Below, in pieces: positions 32,623 through 45,585 of a stretch of 64,000 bases of DNA. The position numbers and the translations under genes are program-made. This DNA comes from Otatea glauca (taxonomy: Eukaryota; Streptophyta; Magnoliopsida; Poales; Poaceae). The DNA lies in NCBI GenBank assembly GCA_036346275.1, contig CM070719.1:34315591-34379590 (forward strand), given 5' to 3'. The stretch's first letter is position 1, and each line of letters opens with the position of its first letter. The notes beneath the pieces were generated by a model that was given only the letters and a program-made list of their open reading frames with translations, was not told where the DNA came from and searched no databases.

Positions 32623-33996
32623 CTAAGCCTTATTCAAGGGTCCAACCATGTCGAGCCCCCAGACCGCAAATGGCCACGTGATCGGGATGGTTTGTAATTC
32701 CTGCGCCGGCTTGTTCATTTGTCGTGCGAAGAACTGACATCCTTCGCATGTCCGGACGACGTCCTTCGCATCTGTGACAGTGGTCAGCCAGAAAAATCCT
32801 TGGCGATAAGCCTTACCGACCAGGGTTGATGACACCACGTGATTCCCACAAATTCCCGAGTGGATTTCTTTGAGCAGATTTCTCCCTTCTTGTCCCGATA
32901 TACACCGTCGCAGTACGCCAGAGGAGCTTTTCCGATAGAGCTCTTTTCTGATGACCACATAATTCTTGCTTCGGCGCATTATCCTTTCGGCCAATACACG
33001 ATCCTCGGGTAGCTTGTCCTTCATCAGGTAATCCAAATATGGAGCTGTCCAATCTGGGATAATGACCAAGACCTCCGCTTCTTCGCTTTTCCCTGCTGGA
33101 GCATCCGCTTTTGGCCGGGTGCTAATCGTGGGCTTATGGATTTCCTCCACGAAAACTCCCACGGGTACTCTGGACCGACAGGATCCCATCTTCGCCAGCT
33201 CGTCGGCTGCTTCGTTGTCTCGCCGGAGCACGTGAACGAGCTCCAGGCGATCAAAGTTGCTTTCTAGCTTGCGTACCTCCTGGTAATAGGCCGCCATGTT
33301 GTCTTCGATACATGACCATTCCTTTTGCACTTGGTTGACCACGAGCATTGAGTCTCCGTGAACCGCCAGGCATCGGATACCGAGGGATTTGGCAATACGG
33401 AGTCCGTGAATGAGTGCCTCATACTCGGCGACGTTGTTGGATGCAGGAAAAAATATTTGGAGGACATACCTCAACCTTTTCCTGCTTGGCGATATGAGCA
33501 CTATACCAGCCCCTGCGCCGCTGAGCATGAGGGAACTATCGAAGTACATTGTCCAATACTCGAGTTCCTTGGTAATCGTCGGGTTCTGAAGCTCTGTCCA
33601 CTCGGCCGTAAAGTCGGCGAGCGCTTGAGATTTGACGGCAGTACGGGGCCTGAATAGGATATCGAAGGCCCCGAGCTCGACTGCCCACTTGGCAATTCTC
33701 CCAGTGGCCTCCTGGTTGTGAAGTATATCCCCAATCGGGAAGGAGGTGACCACTGAAATGGCATTCTCTTGGAAATAATGCTTAAGCTTGCGAGATGTAA
33801 GAAGTACGGCATATAATAATTTCTGCACTTGTGGATATCGTACCTTGGATTCACTCAGGACCTCACTAACAAAGTAGACTGGGTGTTGGATCTTGTGCAC
33901 GTGAGTCGGCTCCTCCCTCTCTAAGACGATTGCAGCGCTGACTACATGAGTCGTTGCCACGATGTAGAGTAACAGAGGTTCTTCCGGCATTGGTGA
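32623..33996 (-). pseudogene. Dual RNase H and integrase zinc domain of the Tat element
   Basis: The 455-codon frame starts with the rest of the reverse-transcriptase-linked RNase H (residues 1-134, ending ALADFTAEWTE). The second, archaeal-type RNase H (residues 145-270) keeps its acidic residues: D151 (YFDSS), E189 (NNVAEYEAL), D213 (HGDSML) and D263 (EAADELA). The integrase HHCC finger follows at H377, H384, C415 and C418, then WGLDMVGPL with D447. It stops at 32623 before the core. Its 5' end is at the solo LTR; joined to 36884 it reads PPVLVSPMPEEPLLLY without a break, so the LTR landed in an intact frame. This is the longest open stretch in the window. Confidence 0.9.
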
Positions 33997-36878
33997 TGTA
34001 ACATCCCAAAATTTGAGTTTTGGAATGTTTGAATTAAAAAATAAACCATTTGCATTTTCTTGAATTAATTCCAGCTTAATTTGAATTTTCCATGAATAAA
34101 AGGATTTAAATTGACTAAACTATTCATCAAACTCAAGAATTTCAGTTTTAGTTAGGTTCATTGTGCTCCAAGGAATTTTTCTGTATTTTTGGAGATTTTT
34201 TTGAAATTATTTGTTATTTATTTGCATTTATTTGAAATTCTGGATTAATCATAAATCAGAAAATGATTTTAATTTCCAAAAGCCTCTCGGGCCGAATCTC
34301 CGCCGGCCCGTTTCTCCCGGCCCGCCTCGCCCGGCCCGCTCGCTTCTGCCGCGTCGGCCCAGCTCCACCATGCTGGCCCCAGCCACAAGGCCACGGCCGT
34401 CCGATGCACGACAGCGTGGGCCGGACGCGATGCGCGCACGTCGCCGCGCGAACCCTAGCCGCGCCGTGATCCGAGTCGCGTCGGCGCCGTCTTGGAGTTC
34501 GTGCCCGCCGCCTTCGAGGCTATTTAAAGCTGCCGTCGCACCCCTCCCGAGGATCCCCTCTCCGCGCCGCCCCTTTTGCCCCACCTCTCACCGCCCGGGA
34601 CGCCGCCGCTTCTTCGCTCGAGCTCGTCGGAGTTGTCGCCGTGCCGAGCTCTTCCGTCGCCCCAATCGCGCGCCGGTTCCCTCCGTCGTTGCCGCTTGCT
34701 CGCCTGGACTCGTCGCATCACCTTCACCCCATTCTGCCTTGCCTCGCGCTCGATCCGACGCTAAATCGTCGCGGGCCTCGTCTTCTTCTTCGTCTCCGGT
34801 AAACCTCGCGCCGCCGCTCGCCGCCGTCTGGTTTCGCGCTATCGTGGCCGTCCGATCTTGCGCCTACGTCCTAGATGCGACCACATCCCCGCTGCTGCAG
34901 CCTCGCCCTTGGCCGCCCGATCTGGCCGTGCCACCGATGAGCGACGCGTCAGCCGCCCGCGTGTGCGCCAGCGTCAGCGCCACCTCAGCAGCCACCTCAG
35001 CCCTCGCCGACGCAAGAGCTGACGTCACGGCCGTGAGCCAGGTGCATGGTGGACAACCGTCGTGCCGTGGACCCAGTTCACCGTGAGCCGGCTGACGTCA
35101 GCGGTTGCGCAATAAATCGCTTTTCCAGTACAAAAATAATTCCAGAAATTTTGATTTTCTGATTTTCTGTATTTTCTCTGAATTTAATTTTCCAGAAGCT
35201 CGTTCTCCCTCATACGAACTCCGATTGAGGCGATTCAAGTTTCTAAATTTTTCTAAAATCAAGATCTATCTTCCAGAGCCATTTATTTTCAGTTTTGAGC
35301 TTGTTTGAGTCTCTGTTTTGTATTTATTTGGTCTCGTTGTTTCTTTTCCGGTAGACGCTAATTCCGAGGGAGCAAACGAAGACTTTGAAGACCAAGACCC
35401 AGCACTAGATCAGCAAGGCAAGTCGTAACCTTTGATCATATTGATCCTATGTTTGCAAAGTAATTTATTTTATACACTTGCATGCTATTTTGTGTATCAA
35501 TGCTTATTTAATGGGGGTAGATGTATACCTAGTTGACATTATGCCACCTTGATTAGTTGTATGCCATGTATCTATAGCTAGACCTAGGTTGGGACATTAC
35601 TAGTTGGACATAATCATAATACCAACATTGGGTTATCGTAGCTATGCTTAGACATGCTTACATATACGTTGGGATTCATGTCACATGTGAATAATGTTAA
35701 TATTGACTTAATGAGATATTGAATCGTGGCCGTTGCCACTGTTGTAAAATTTGTTGTACCATGGCGGGGTTTGCCATTGGTCTTGGTTGAACGAATTGTT
35801 TTCCCTCGGGCAAGTGACCGTGAAGTAAAGGGGGTGCTTTCTAGCACATTGGGATGTGGATGTCTTGCACGAGACAATTTAAGGACTTAATCTTGTGCGC
35901 CATTGAACTGGGCCTAACTGCACTACCACATGTCCGGAATGGGATGACCTAGCCGATTAATTTGTAATGTCTAGTCTTGAGTCTCGCCAGTTGGTGGTGT
36001 GGGTTCCGGGATGGACGGGTTGATTCGCAAGGCGCAAGAGGGGGCCCTAATGGGCGAAACCTTAGCGGGCAGTACCGAGTTTAGACAGTGCATTGTAAAG
36101 ACTTTGTCATGATATCTCTGCGACACACCAAAGGAAGTGTGTTAAGATCGATTGCACAAAGAGATGGTCATGTCTTGTGGGTAAAGAAGTACAACCTCTG
36201 CAGAGTGTAAAACTATTCGAATAGCCGTGTCCGCGGTCATGGACAAAGCCCGGGAATTTCACACGGGGTATAGAGTGTTTCATAAAAGGTGGAATGTGGA
36301 ATTGTTGGGATGTGAACGGGGAGTTCACTGTCGTTTTGTTGTCTATCATTGATCTACCAGTTATTTATTTATCTTTTCATAAATATGCTTTCAATCTATT
36401 TATTGTATTTTCAATTCAAGTTATTGCTTTCTGCAAATGAACCATATAGCCGTCCTTGTCAAGCCTTGCATGAATATATTGCATCAATTCCCAATGGCTT
36501 GCTGAGTACCTTTGTACTCACGGCCTTATGCCCTTGTTGATCAGTTGCTGAAGGAGATAACGAATATCATGAGGAGGAATTCTATGAAGACTACGTGGAT
36601 TAGGAAGGCGTTTCCCCAGACGATTGCCTGTGGCATGTCGAATGGTTCAAGTTATCTTTTCCGCTGCAATAGTATTTGTTTCTTAAGCCCATAAGGCGTA
36701 ATGGTGTAAACATTGACCATAAGGTCGTTTGCTTTATTTAATAATAATTTGCTTCTTCTTAGTTAATTCGTTGTATGGAATGATATTTCATCTATGTTTC
36801 CACTGTGTGCACTAGCGTGATCCTGGACTAGTGCAGTATACACAGAGGGTTTCAGATTTGCAAATCCGGGTCCCGACA
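33997..36878 (+). mobile_element. Solo LTR, long family A, copy 2, inside Tat pol
   Basis: It runs from TGTAACATCCCAA to GGTCCCGACA, with a perfect TSD GGTGA (33992-33996 and 36879-36883). At 2882 bp it lacks any internal domain, so it is a solo LTR left by recombination between the two LTRs of an element. A GC-rich segment at 34290-35100 has long open frames on both strands because of its composition. Hairpins lie at 36124-36141 and 36504-36519. It is inverted relative to the copy at 21053. Confidence 0.9.
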
Positions 36879-36883
36879 GGTGA

Positions 36884-37745
36884 GACCAAAACCGGGGGTG
36901 TCGTTAAGAAGGTCTTCAGATCTTCAAATGCTTGCTGTGCCTCCGGCGTCCACTGGAACTTGTCTTGCTTTTTGAGGAGTTTGAAGAATGGCATTCCTCG
37001 CATACCCAGTCGGGAGATAAACCTGCTGAGCGCGGCCATGCACCCCGTAAGTTTCTGGACGTCCTTTTGGCAAGTCGGCGGTTTCATATTTGATATGGCA
37101 TTGACTTTCTCCGGGTTGGCTTCGATTCCTCACTGAGATACAATAAACCCAAGCAGTTTTCCCGAAGATACTCCGAAAATACACTTCTCGGGATTTAACT
37201 TCATGCTGAAGGTCCTCAGACTCTCAAATGTCTCGGTTAGGTCGGTGATAAGATCCTTCCTTTCCCGAGTCTTCACCACGACGTCGTCCACGTATGCCTC
37301 CACGTTTCGCCCGAGCTGGGTGTGAAAACACCGCTGTATCGCGCGTTGATAAGTCGCGCCAGCATTTTTCAGGCCGAATGCCATCGTGGTGTAGCAGAAG
37401 GCTCCGAAAGGCGTGATGAACGAGGTCTTGATATGATCTTTCGCCTTTAGGAGAATCTGATGGTAGCCTGAATAGGCATCGAGAAAGCTCAAAATTTCGC
37501 ACCCGGCGGTCGAGTCGACCACCTGATCGATTCGGGGCAGCCCAACGGGATCCTTTAAACATGCCTTGTTAAGATCGGTATAATCCATGCACATGCGCCA
37601 AGTTTTATTTTTCTTTTGAACCAATACAGGATTCGCTAACTAATCAGGGTGATACACCTCTTTGATAAAACCTGCAGCTAAAAGCTTGGTGATCTCCTGC
37701 TTGATGGCGTTCCAGCGATCTGGAGCGAACCACTGAAGCCTTTGT
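36884..37745 (-). pseudogene. Reverse transcriptase of the Tat element
   Basis: Visible in order: AAGFIKEVYHPD with a stop just before LANPVLVQKK, WRMCMDYTDLNKAC, LPRIDQVVDSTAGCEILSFL with DAYSGYHQI, ITPFGAFCYTTMAFGLKNAG, then the catalytic AYVDDVVV (YVDD codons at 37283-37294). A second stop at 37130-37135 precedes KVNAISNMKPPTCQKDVQKL and the thumb/RNase H connection. All catalytic residues remain, but the stops mean no full-length product. The 3' end joins 33996 across the solo LTR. Confidence 0.9.
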
Positions 37746-38640
37746 TTGATCGGTTTCGCCTTCTCGTCGACGTGGAGAGAGTGCTCGATCACCTACCTTG
37801 GTACACCTGGCATATCGGATGGCTTCCAGGCGAAGATGTCCTTGTTGGCTTGGAGGAAGGTGACGAGCGCGCTTTCCTATTTGTCCTCGAGCCCTGTCCC
37901 GATCATAGTCGTTTTAGACATGTCGGATGGGTTAAGAATGATTCTTTTGGTTCCTTCGCCTGGCTTGATTCCTGAGGTGGCTTGCTTTTTTGCTGGAACG
38001 TCTCCTTCATCTTGCAATGTGGTAGCCTCGGTTTGGATACTTTTTGCCTTGGCGCACGCTTCCCGCAACTCGCCGAGTTCATGATTTTCTCGGTCGCATT
38101 GCGAGGATTGCTTGATGTCTCCACGGATCGTGATGACTCCTCGAGGTCCCAGCATCTTCATTATTGAGTAAGTGTAGTGCGCACGGCCATGAATCTGCCT
38201 AGGCCGGGCCTTCCCAAGATGGCATGGTACGTCGTTTCGAAATTGGCTACCTCGAAATTGATATATTCAGTCCGAAAATTATCCTTGGTGCCAAATGTAA
38301 CAGGCAAAGGAATCTACCCGAGTGGGAACGAGGATGCCCTAGGGATCACTCCATGGAACGGCTGGGCGCTCGGCCTTAGCTCGGAGCGGGGAATGCTCAT
38401 GTCGTCGAAAGTCCTGGCGAATAGGACGTTGAGTCCACTTCCGCCATCGATCAGAACCCTCTTGAGCTTCACGCTGCGCACAACTGGGTCAAGCACCAGA
38501 GGAAACTTACCCAGATGTGGGACCCGGTTGGGGTGATCCCTACGATCAAAGGTGATTGGGACCTCGAACCACTTCAAATCCTAGGGGGTTGCCAGTTCCA
38601 CTGCATTGATTTCCCGAGCGACAAGTTTTTGCTTCCGCTT
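37746..38640 (-). pseudogene. Retroviral-type aspartic protease region of the Tat element
   Basis: The frame at 38314-38577 contains KRVLIDGGSGLNVLF, whose DGGS (about 38441-38452) corresponds to the DTGS/DSGS active-site loop of gypsy proteases, with the hydrophobic strand following. The frame at 37877-38161 continues with GVITIRGD and the linker to reverse transcriptase. Frame breaks separate the parts. Protease would cleave the Gag-Pol polyprotein. Confidence 0.75.
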
Positions 38641-38759
38641 GGACTCGTATCCGGTTGAGCCCCCGTAGATGTAGTTCAGCTCCTACTCGGGTTCCTGGAA
38701 ATTTTCTTCGTCTGGGAGGTCCTTCTTCTTTAATGGAGCAGCTTCACCCTTGGCTGGAG

Positions 38760-40499
38760 CCGGTTGCCGGTGACTTTCGCGCGCAAAACGCTTCAAAGTG
38801 AAGCAGTCTTTGGCAGCGTGCTTTCCCTTAGGGTGGAAAGGACAGATTGATTCCATGACGGTGCTGTAGTCGGGTGCCTCCCTCCGAACAGCTCAAGGTC
38901 GGTTGTGCTCGGCTACCGCAACTAGCTCTTCGCCCTTCCGCTTCCTATCCTTGTGTTTTGAGGACTCGGGCTTGTCGCCTTTGTTCTTCTGCGGTGGGTG
39001 ATCTTCTTGACGTTCGGCCAGGGCATCTGAGGCTGTGGCGCAGCGGTCGGCCAACGCGAACATTTCCTTCACGGAGGTCGGGGGCTTCCTGGACATCTTT
39101 TTGATTAAATCAGGATCACTTACCCCTTTCTGGAAGGCCGTCACCACCACCGCCTCGGATACGTCCCTGACGGTGTTCTTTTTCTGCATGAAACGCCGGA
39201 TGAAATCTCTCAGCGTCTCGTCCTTCTTCTGGTGCAGCTGGTACAGGTCCCATGGAGTGCTAGGCCTTTCGTAGGTGCCCTGGAAGTTGGAAATAAACTG
39301 ATCGCAGAGATCACTCCAGGAGTCCACCGAGTTTGCAGGGAAGCCCGTGAGCCATGCTTGAGTCAAGGGGGTGAGATTGACCGGTAGATAATTAGCCATG
39401 ATAGTCTGGTTCCCTCCGGCGGCTTTAACTGCCAGGGCGTAAACCTGTAGCCCAGCTTCTGAGTCCCACTCCCCGTCGAATTTTACGATGCCCTTGGGAT
39501 TGAATCCTTCGGGCCATATCACTCGGCGTAGCCGAGGAGTAAACGCTCGGATCCCGTCGATAGATCTCTCATCATGATGAGGGGGAGTCCCTCGTGGCGA
39601 GCCTCTAGCTCGGCGATGGTCATCAACACGTCGGGGTGGGGTACGGCGCGGCGAGTCCAAGACTCGGCGTTCGTCGTCGCTCCCACCTCGGCTGCGGTGG
39701 TCGTCGCGATTATCATATCTTTGATCGCTTCGTCGATCGCGGCCAGTGCCAAAACGCTCGTAGTCGTCGCGGCGTCCACGCCTTTCTTCCTCGTCTCGCT
39801 CCTGTCGCCTGGCTGTGATGTCCTGGCGGAGGTCGCGGTTGAGAATCCGCGGCGTCCCGGTGGTGGTGTGTGTTGATCGCCAGATTTCGACCGTTGCGGT
39901 GCGCCGCTGCTGGCGACTCGGGTTGCCGCATGAGAGTGCGAGTGTGCTTCTCCCACCGGCTTTTCCTGGTTCTGCTGGATTGCTGCCGCCATCACCATGG
40001 CCTTGATCTGGGCCACAATTGGGGCTGCTGGGCTATCCGCTGTGATCATTGGGTCTAGTGTGTCGAGGAGCGTCTTGGAGGCGACGACGTTTTGCATCGG
40101 TGTGCGAAAGACAGATTGATCTCCCAACCTGGACTGCAGGATATCTTCGCGGACATTGCGGCCGCGCGATCGAAGAGACCGCGCTGGAACATCCTTACCC
40201 CTACACCGACGATCTTCCTCCGCAGCTTCTTGGTCTTCTTGATGGAGATCGGTCCTCTGCTCCTCAATCGCGAAGACGCCGCAAAAATCGCAGCAGTTCC
40301 TTACAATGCCGACTGGTTTTCTGGGTGAGTCAGAGCGGCATACCTGAGATGGGTTGGCTTGATCTTCACCAGATCGGATCTGGTTTTGGACTAGGCAGAC
40401 AAGTTCTCCGTGCGCATCTGCGACGAAGTCCAGGTTTTCAAAGCGGAAGGCCTGGCCGAAGACGAAGGTGGCGATGAATCCGCCGATTGCTGCCATCAA
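38760..40499 (-). pseudogene. gag of the Tat element, frameshifted
   Basis: A first frame (39519-40499) encodes the N-terminal region, including TLLDTLDPMITADSPAAPI. After a frameshift in 39519-39660 the capsid domain (PF03732) continues: FDGEWDSEAGLQVYALAVKA, WLTGFPANSVDSWSDLCDQF, LRDFIRRFMQKKNT and VVTAFQKGVSDPDLIKKM. A zinc-knuckle-like CPFHPKGKHAAKDC lies at 38803-38852, downstream of a frame break. Gag forms the cytoplasmic particle that packages the element RNA. Confidence 0.85.
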
Positions 40500-40525
40500 G
40501 TCTGTGGGAAAAGATTATAGCGCTT

Positions 40526-40545
40526 CCCCTACTTGGCGCGCCAAC
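40526..40545 (-). promoter_or_regulatory. Primer binding site of the Tat element
   Basis: On the minus strand, two bases after the 5' LTR, TGGCGCGCCAAGTAGGGG begins with the TGG expected of a tRNA 3' CCA complement. I do not assign the tRNA. TTGGCGCGCCAA is itself a palindrome. Confidence 0.7.
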
Positions 40546-41062
40546 TGTCGACTTTTGTAGTCAGCAATGAAATTATGGGGTAGGCGCTGGATCTCAAACT
40601 CGATGGTTGCACAAGACAGAGGATTATACAGGTTCAGGCTCTCGCGGAGGAGATAATACCCTAGTCCTGTGTGTTGGAATTATGCTGATCTCTTGGATCT
40701 GGGGTCGTTCAAAGCGCAATATGCTCTGGGCGATATGAGGTGTGCTATGCTCTATGGCTTGATTGCTCTATGCTTGGATGATCGGCCCCCTATGTTGTTG
40801 CCCGCCCTCTCCCTTATATAGCGGGGGTGGGGCGGCTTACAGAGTCCTGATCGGTTTGGAGATTCCGATCGGTTACAAGATTCTAGTCAGTTAATAGGAT
40901 AGAGTTTACCGTATCTATCATATCTAAATATATGCTCACCTATCTATGGAACGTACCCCTTTGCGCACGGCAGTGGGGCCTGACGTAGGGAATATCTTCT
41001 GGGCCTCTCTCTCGGACGTCTCTGGGCTGATCGTGAGGGTACCCGGATTCTTATATTCCACA
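40546..41062 (-). repeat. 5' LTR of the Tat element
   Basis: 517 bp with the same ends as 26663-27206 (TGTCGACTTT...ATTCCACA on plus). Confidence 0.95.
40812..40823 (-). promoter_or_regulatory. TATA box of the Tat 5' LTR
   Basis: On the minus strand GCTATATAAGGG lies in a CG-rich setting about 260 bases from the inner LTR edge. It would place transcription start inside the LTR, directed leftward into gag. The same box exists in the other LTR. Confidence 0.6.
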
Positions 41063-44000
41063 CCCAAGATATGACATCATTCACATAGTAACTAAAGCAG
41101 TATATTCCCGTCACCACCGTTTCTCCCCATAGCAAGGCATATACCGTTGCATTGGTATGTAGAAAGCCCTATGAGCAAACCTACCTAGAATGCCCATGCT
41201 ACTTCAACCTTCCAATGTGTAAAGTTAAACTAGATAACTTAATTGGTTTAAGGCCGTCTCATACTAGCACTTATGGTTGTACGGATATTTTTGGGTTTAA
41301 TGTGCACTACGTTTGGTCCTTAATCCGACCCGGGCGATAAAGTCCCATACACTTGCAGCTATTGTCCATAATCGCCAATGTCAAAACCATAGTTTTATTT
41401 TGAGTTTTTATATCAAAATACTAGTAAACATCATCATGATTCAATATATCAAAGTTCATATGAACGGTATATCCAACTGTTCATCCCAAATCTAAAGCAT
41501 GGTTAAGCATGATCATTAAGTAATCGCATATACCCATGTTTATATTATGTATTGTCTAATCTTATTCTAGGGTTGTCAAGATTCACAATTGAATATTTAT
41601 TAAGGAAGTTTCATGAGATAGAGTTATAGCTAACAATACCACGATATAGCGAATTTATAGAAAATACGTTCATGCATGAATAGATTTGACAAAACAAAAC
41701 AAAATTAAATCACTAGGATCAATATGATCAAAGGGGGTGCTTGCCTTGTTCAGTTGATTTAGTAGTTGACTAAGGGTCGAAGTCTTCAATAGCGGCTTCG
41801 TGTACGTTGGTATCTACACATGATTATCATTTCATATAACCGCAATAAGAAGCAATGACAATAAGAGGCAAAAAGAAGTCAAATAAAACTAAATTCAAAG
41901 ATCAATTAGAATTGAAGGTTCTGGTAATAAAAACATTTTAAATATTGATTTATCCTTATTTAAGTTCATTTGTTTGTGTTATGGATTTTAGGGTTTATAT
42001 TATATCGGTTAAGTTTCTAATAGGATTCAGATGTAAAGTATGTTATAATAGAATTTTTTTACAAAATAGGATGGTCTTGCCTCAGGGAGCATTTTTTAGC
42101 TAGTCCTATTGGTATTAGTATTTATTTGTGATATTGTATTCATTTCCTAATTTTATGAATTTCTAAAGTTTATGTTATAAGAGGTTAAATTTCTTTTTTA
42201 AAAATTGTGAGTGCAATTTACATGTATATGCAAAAATTTTTGTAGCATTAGCAGGTCTTGACCCTAGAAGTGTCTTGAAACTGGTTTTGCATATTTTATC
42301 TTTTATTTGTGAAAATTATTAATGTTTTAGTTTTTATGTACATATAAGATAAAGTCTATATGAACTTAATTTAAACTAAATCAACATTTAATTTTTTTTG
42401 CAGATTAAGATGGTCTTGACCTTAGAAATGTTTTGAAACTAGTTCTACTTGATTTAACATTTATTTGTGATATTTTACCTATATTTGTTTGTTTCCCTAA
42501 GTATATATATACTACATGAAGGCATGTGTCAACTAGGAAGTTATGTGCAGCTACGATTAAACAAAATGATTTTTATAGTATTGGATGGTCTGGCCCTATA
42601 GAACTTATACTATATGGTTTGACACCTATCATTATTTATTTGTGAAAGATATGCATATGTCGGTCTTTTGTACATAGGAGGCAAAGCTATATAGGAACTG
42701 AGGTAAACATTATTTATCTTTGCAAGGTTAGCTAATCTAGACCTATAGAATGTTCACAGACTAGTTTCTTTTACATAAACACTTATTTGTGCTACATGGC
42801 CACTAACTATATGTACTTAGCACCTAAAATCTTTTATGAACTTAGTGCAAACTAAATCATTTATGAAATATTTTTGGATATCTAAGGATGCTATGGTCTT
42901 ATCGGAGCCTAGGAATTGGTTTTACCAAAATTTAAATTTATATGCACAAGTTATAGCTAATTAAGTTTCTAATGCATTGAATAATGACCTATTTACAAAA
43001 CTAATTCAAACGAATATTCAAATCTAAATATTTTTTTAAAAAATAGGTTTCTTAAGATCTCAGGAGCATATATAAATTATTTAATTATTTTAGGAGTTAT
43101 GGTTTACATACTTCTAATAGTGTCTATATTAGGGTTTGTTTGAAATTTAATTCAAATAATTCAAACTGTGATTAAAAAATAAATATTTTTGTATATGCAG
43201 AAACTACATGCTTTTAAATGAATTTATAAATTTATTTCATCGGAGTTGGACTTAAAATACAAAAGAATTAAAGTTTGAATAGTAACCAGTTTGGAAATTT
43301 CACTGAAAAATGACAGATTATGCTTTCTACACAGGGAGGTGTATTTCACCGTTTGAATGGCTGTCTTGTATCGGCTGACCAAAGGGCCCCACTGTGCAGC
43401 AGCACAAAGCAAGGGAGGCTCTGAGCAGCGGCTGCCGACGGCGAGGGGCGCACGGCTCGGTCGATTGGCGACTCGGCGAGCTGGAGGGGGCCGAGGGGAA
43501 GCCAGAGGAGTGCTCAATGGTGGAGAAGCTGCACCATAGTGGTCTGCCACCAGTGACCAGCGGCAATGATGTTGGTGGCTATCCGTGATGGCGCTAGGAG
43601 CGTGATGGTGCTCGGGCAAGGTCGGCTTGAGCATTAGTGGATACGAGAGGTTCCATTTTGCAGGCTAACCTTGGTGGAGGAGCTTTGGAGGGGGCTACCA
43701 CCAATGGACCGGACTTGGAGAAGATGTAAAGTGGTGCGATGGTACTACGGCTAGTGAATACTGCAACCGAGTGGGGGGAAAAATCAAGGGATGCTCGAGA
43801 TGCTATGAGGCAACCAAATCGGAAGATGATTCGCCGTAGGAGCTTAATTCCTCTTTTTCCCCTTTTTGTCGAAACTCTGGAAATGGAAAAAATGGTGGCG
43901 CAGTATGGGGTGTGATTTGGATCGTGGGACGCCAGGGAAGTGTGGGAAGCTAAGCGTGCGCATGGTTGCTTAAATAGACGAGTAAGGCAGTGCTAAGGGT

Positions 44001-45585
44001 AGTGCCACAAATTGGAAAATGAGGGGAGGTTTGAACGGTGGCTCGATCTTGTGGGTGGCGCAATAATTCCGGTGACAGGGTATGGAGGGGATGTCCATGG
44101 CATGGTATGGCAACTCGGATTGTGGCAGGGCATGGTGATTAGATATCGTATACGACACTGGCTAGCCGGTCATAGTGGCGAGATCATTCGAGAAGCTCAG
44201 TTTTGACTGAAGCTGCAGAGGGATGCAATGGCGGTGCCAAGTTTGCGGGAAAGAAAGACCAGGGGCTCGACTGGGTTCTAGGGCGACGGGAAAAATAGTA
44301 ATGGCACCATAGAATCGAAGTTGAGTTCACACGGTACTTGATAGTTCAGTGCATGGTGAAGCCCTTCTGTCGTGGCAGCAAATCCACTGGAGTTCCTTTG
44401 TCGCGGCAAGGTTTTAGGCAAGATGGTATAGGGCTCAGCTGAGAAAAGGGGCAAGGCTAAGCGACGCTAAGCTACTATCAAGTGGGCCAAGCTTGGGGTA
44501 GACCCCACATGGCAGGGAAGCTAAAGAGATGACTCTGGATTCTTCTATTGAGGAAAATAAGGGTTAAATTATTTAATTGAGGTTTCATTCCTTGTCAAAA
44601 GCTTTTGAAACTTTTTATTAACGATCTTCATACAGTCTTTATCCTGCTGAAAAAAATCTCAGATCAAGGTCATATCTACAAAATTTTATTAAATTCTAAC
44701 AAGACTGCTGTTACAGTTTTAAGTTCTCTGATTTTTATTTTTCTATGGTTTCAAATGAGCTTTATTTTATATGAATCTTTTTATTTGTGATCCTAATGAC
44801 TGAAAGAGGCTTCCATAAAATTTTCATATGATTATCGTATCTATTTATTTTCATACAATTCTGACACTATTCTGCCAGTTTATTTGAGTTTATATATTTT
44901 ATTTTTCAAATGCACCAAATTATTATGTATATTTATGGAAATTTTCATGTAGATTCCTTAGGTACTGTATATTAATAAATAAAAATTTAAAAGGATTAAC
45001 TCATTCGTACATTTTTAATAAATTTAGCCAATCCTACTGTTCTTAGTCTCCATGCACTATTCTTGCTTTCTTATCATGGTTAAATGCACTCACGGTACTT
45101 TGAAACTTTTTGGGCAGGCTCAGGACATGTCCTAGGGTTTGGATAAATTTTCTCTAGGTTTTATCCCTTTAGGGTTTGGCCTTCATAGATTAAAAGAGAG
45201 GTTTTTGATATTGTTTTGATTGTTACATCTACATTAGATGTTTTCACATTATGGAAAAGAGGATATCAATCAATGTAAATGATTTTATTAAGGTTTTTAA
45301 TATTTTAAAATATTTCTAAAATTCTTTTGGAAGGTTCTAGAGTTATCTTTAGATTTAAATATATTTTCTTTGGATTTTTCTCTTATATGATTTTGGTCTT
45401 CATTATTTGAAAAACAGATTTTTCAATCAAGAAAATTGATTTTCATAAAGAGCAAAACCCAAGAAAAAAATTATAAAAGGTGAAACTCAAAAATAAATCA
45501 TATTTTGAAATTAAAATTTAATTTATCTATTTTTAAATTTTATCTTATCCTTTTGTTTTGAATTTTCTCGTGATGTTATAGTTTG

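Larger units (their letters stand above)
26663..41062 (-). mobile_element. Tat-lineage Ty3/gypsy retrotransposon, full length but defective
   Basis: LTRs at both ends, a perfect TSD CCCAA (26658-26662 and 41063-41067), a primer site next to the right LTR and a polypurine tract next to the left LTR define a complete insertion on the minus strand. The order is gag, protease, reverse transcriptase, RNase H, a second RNase H, integrase, then an oppositely oriented extra gene. The dual RNase H and the antisense extra ORF are the marks of the Tat group (Grande, Retand, RIRE2 relatives). Stops and frameshifts in gag and pol, plus a solo LTR inside pol, make it non-functional. The LTRs differ at about 4 percent of the first 245 bases by eye, with one 36 bp indel. 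Confidence 0.95.
25746..45580 (-). mobile_element. Solo-LTR-like unit, long family B, copy 2, split by a Tat element
   Basis: The left end TGTAACGACCC and right end GATGTTATA (TTACA mutated to TTATA) are flanked by a perfect TSD GTTTG (25741-25745 and 45581-45585). Its own length is about 5.4 kb once the 14.4 kb Tat element and one CCCAA are removed. It aligns along its length with 5720-10958, for example at CACTTRTGGTTGTACG and the AT-rich 3' half. Hairpins lie at 26093-26108 and 26542-26558. A GC-rich segment spans about 43340-44530. Confidence 0.8.

Noticed and set aside
34211..35086. 291-codon plus-strand ORF
   Set aside because: It lies in the GC-rich part of a solo LTR. Its arginine/proline/serine-rich translation and open frames on both strands reflect composition, and the matching segment of the other family A copy is not open.
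39574..40477. Plus-strand frames over the Tat gag
   Set aside because: Shadows of the gag gene, which reads on minus with recognisable capsid motifs.
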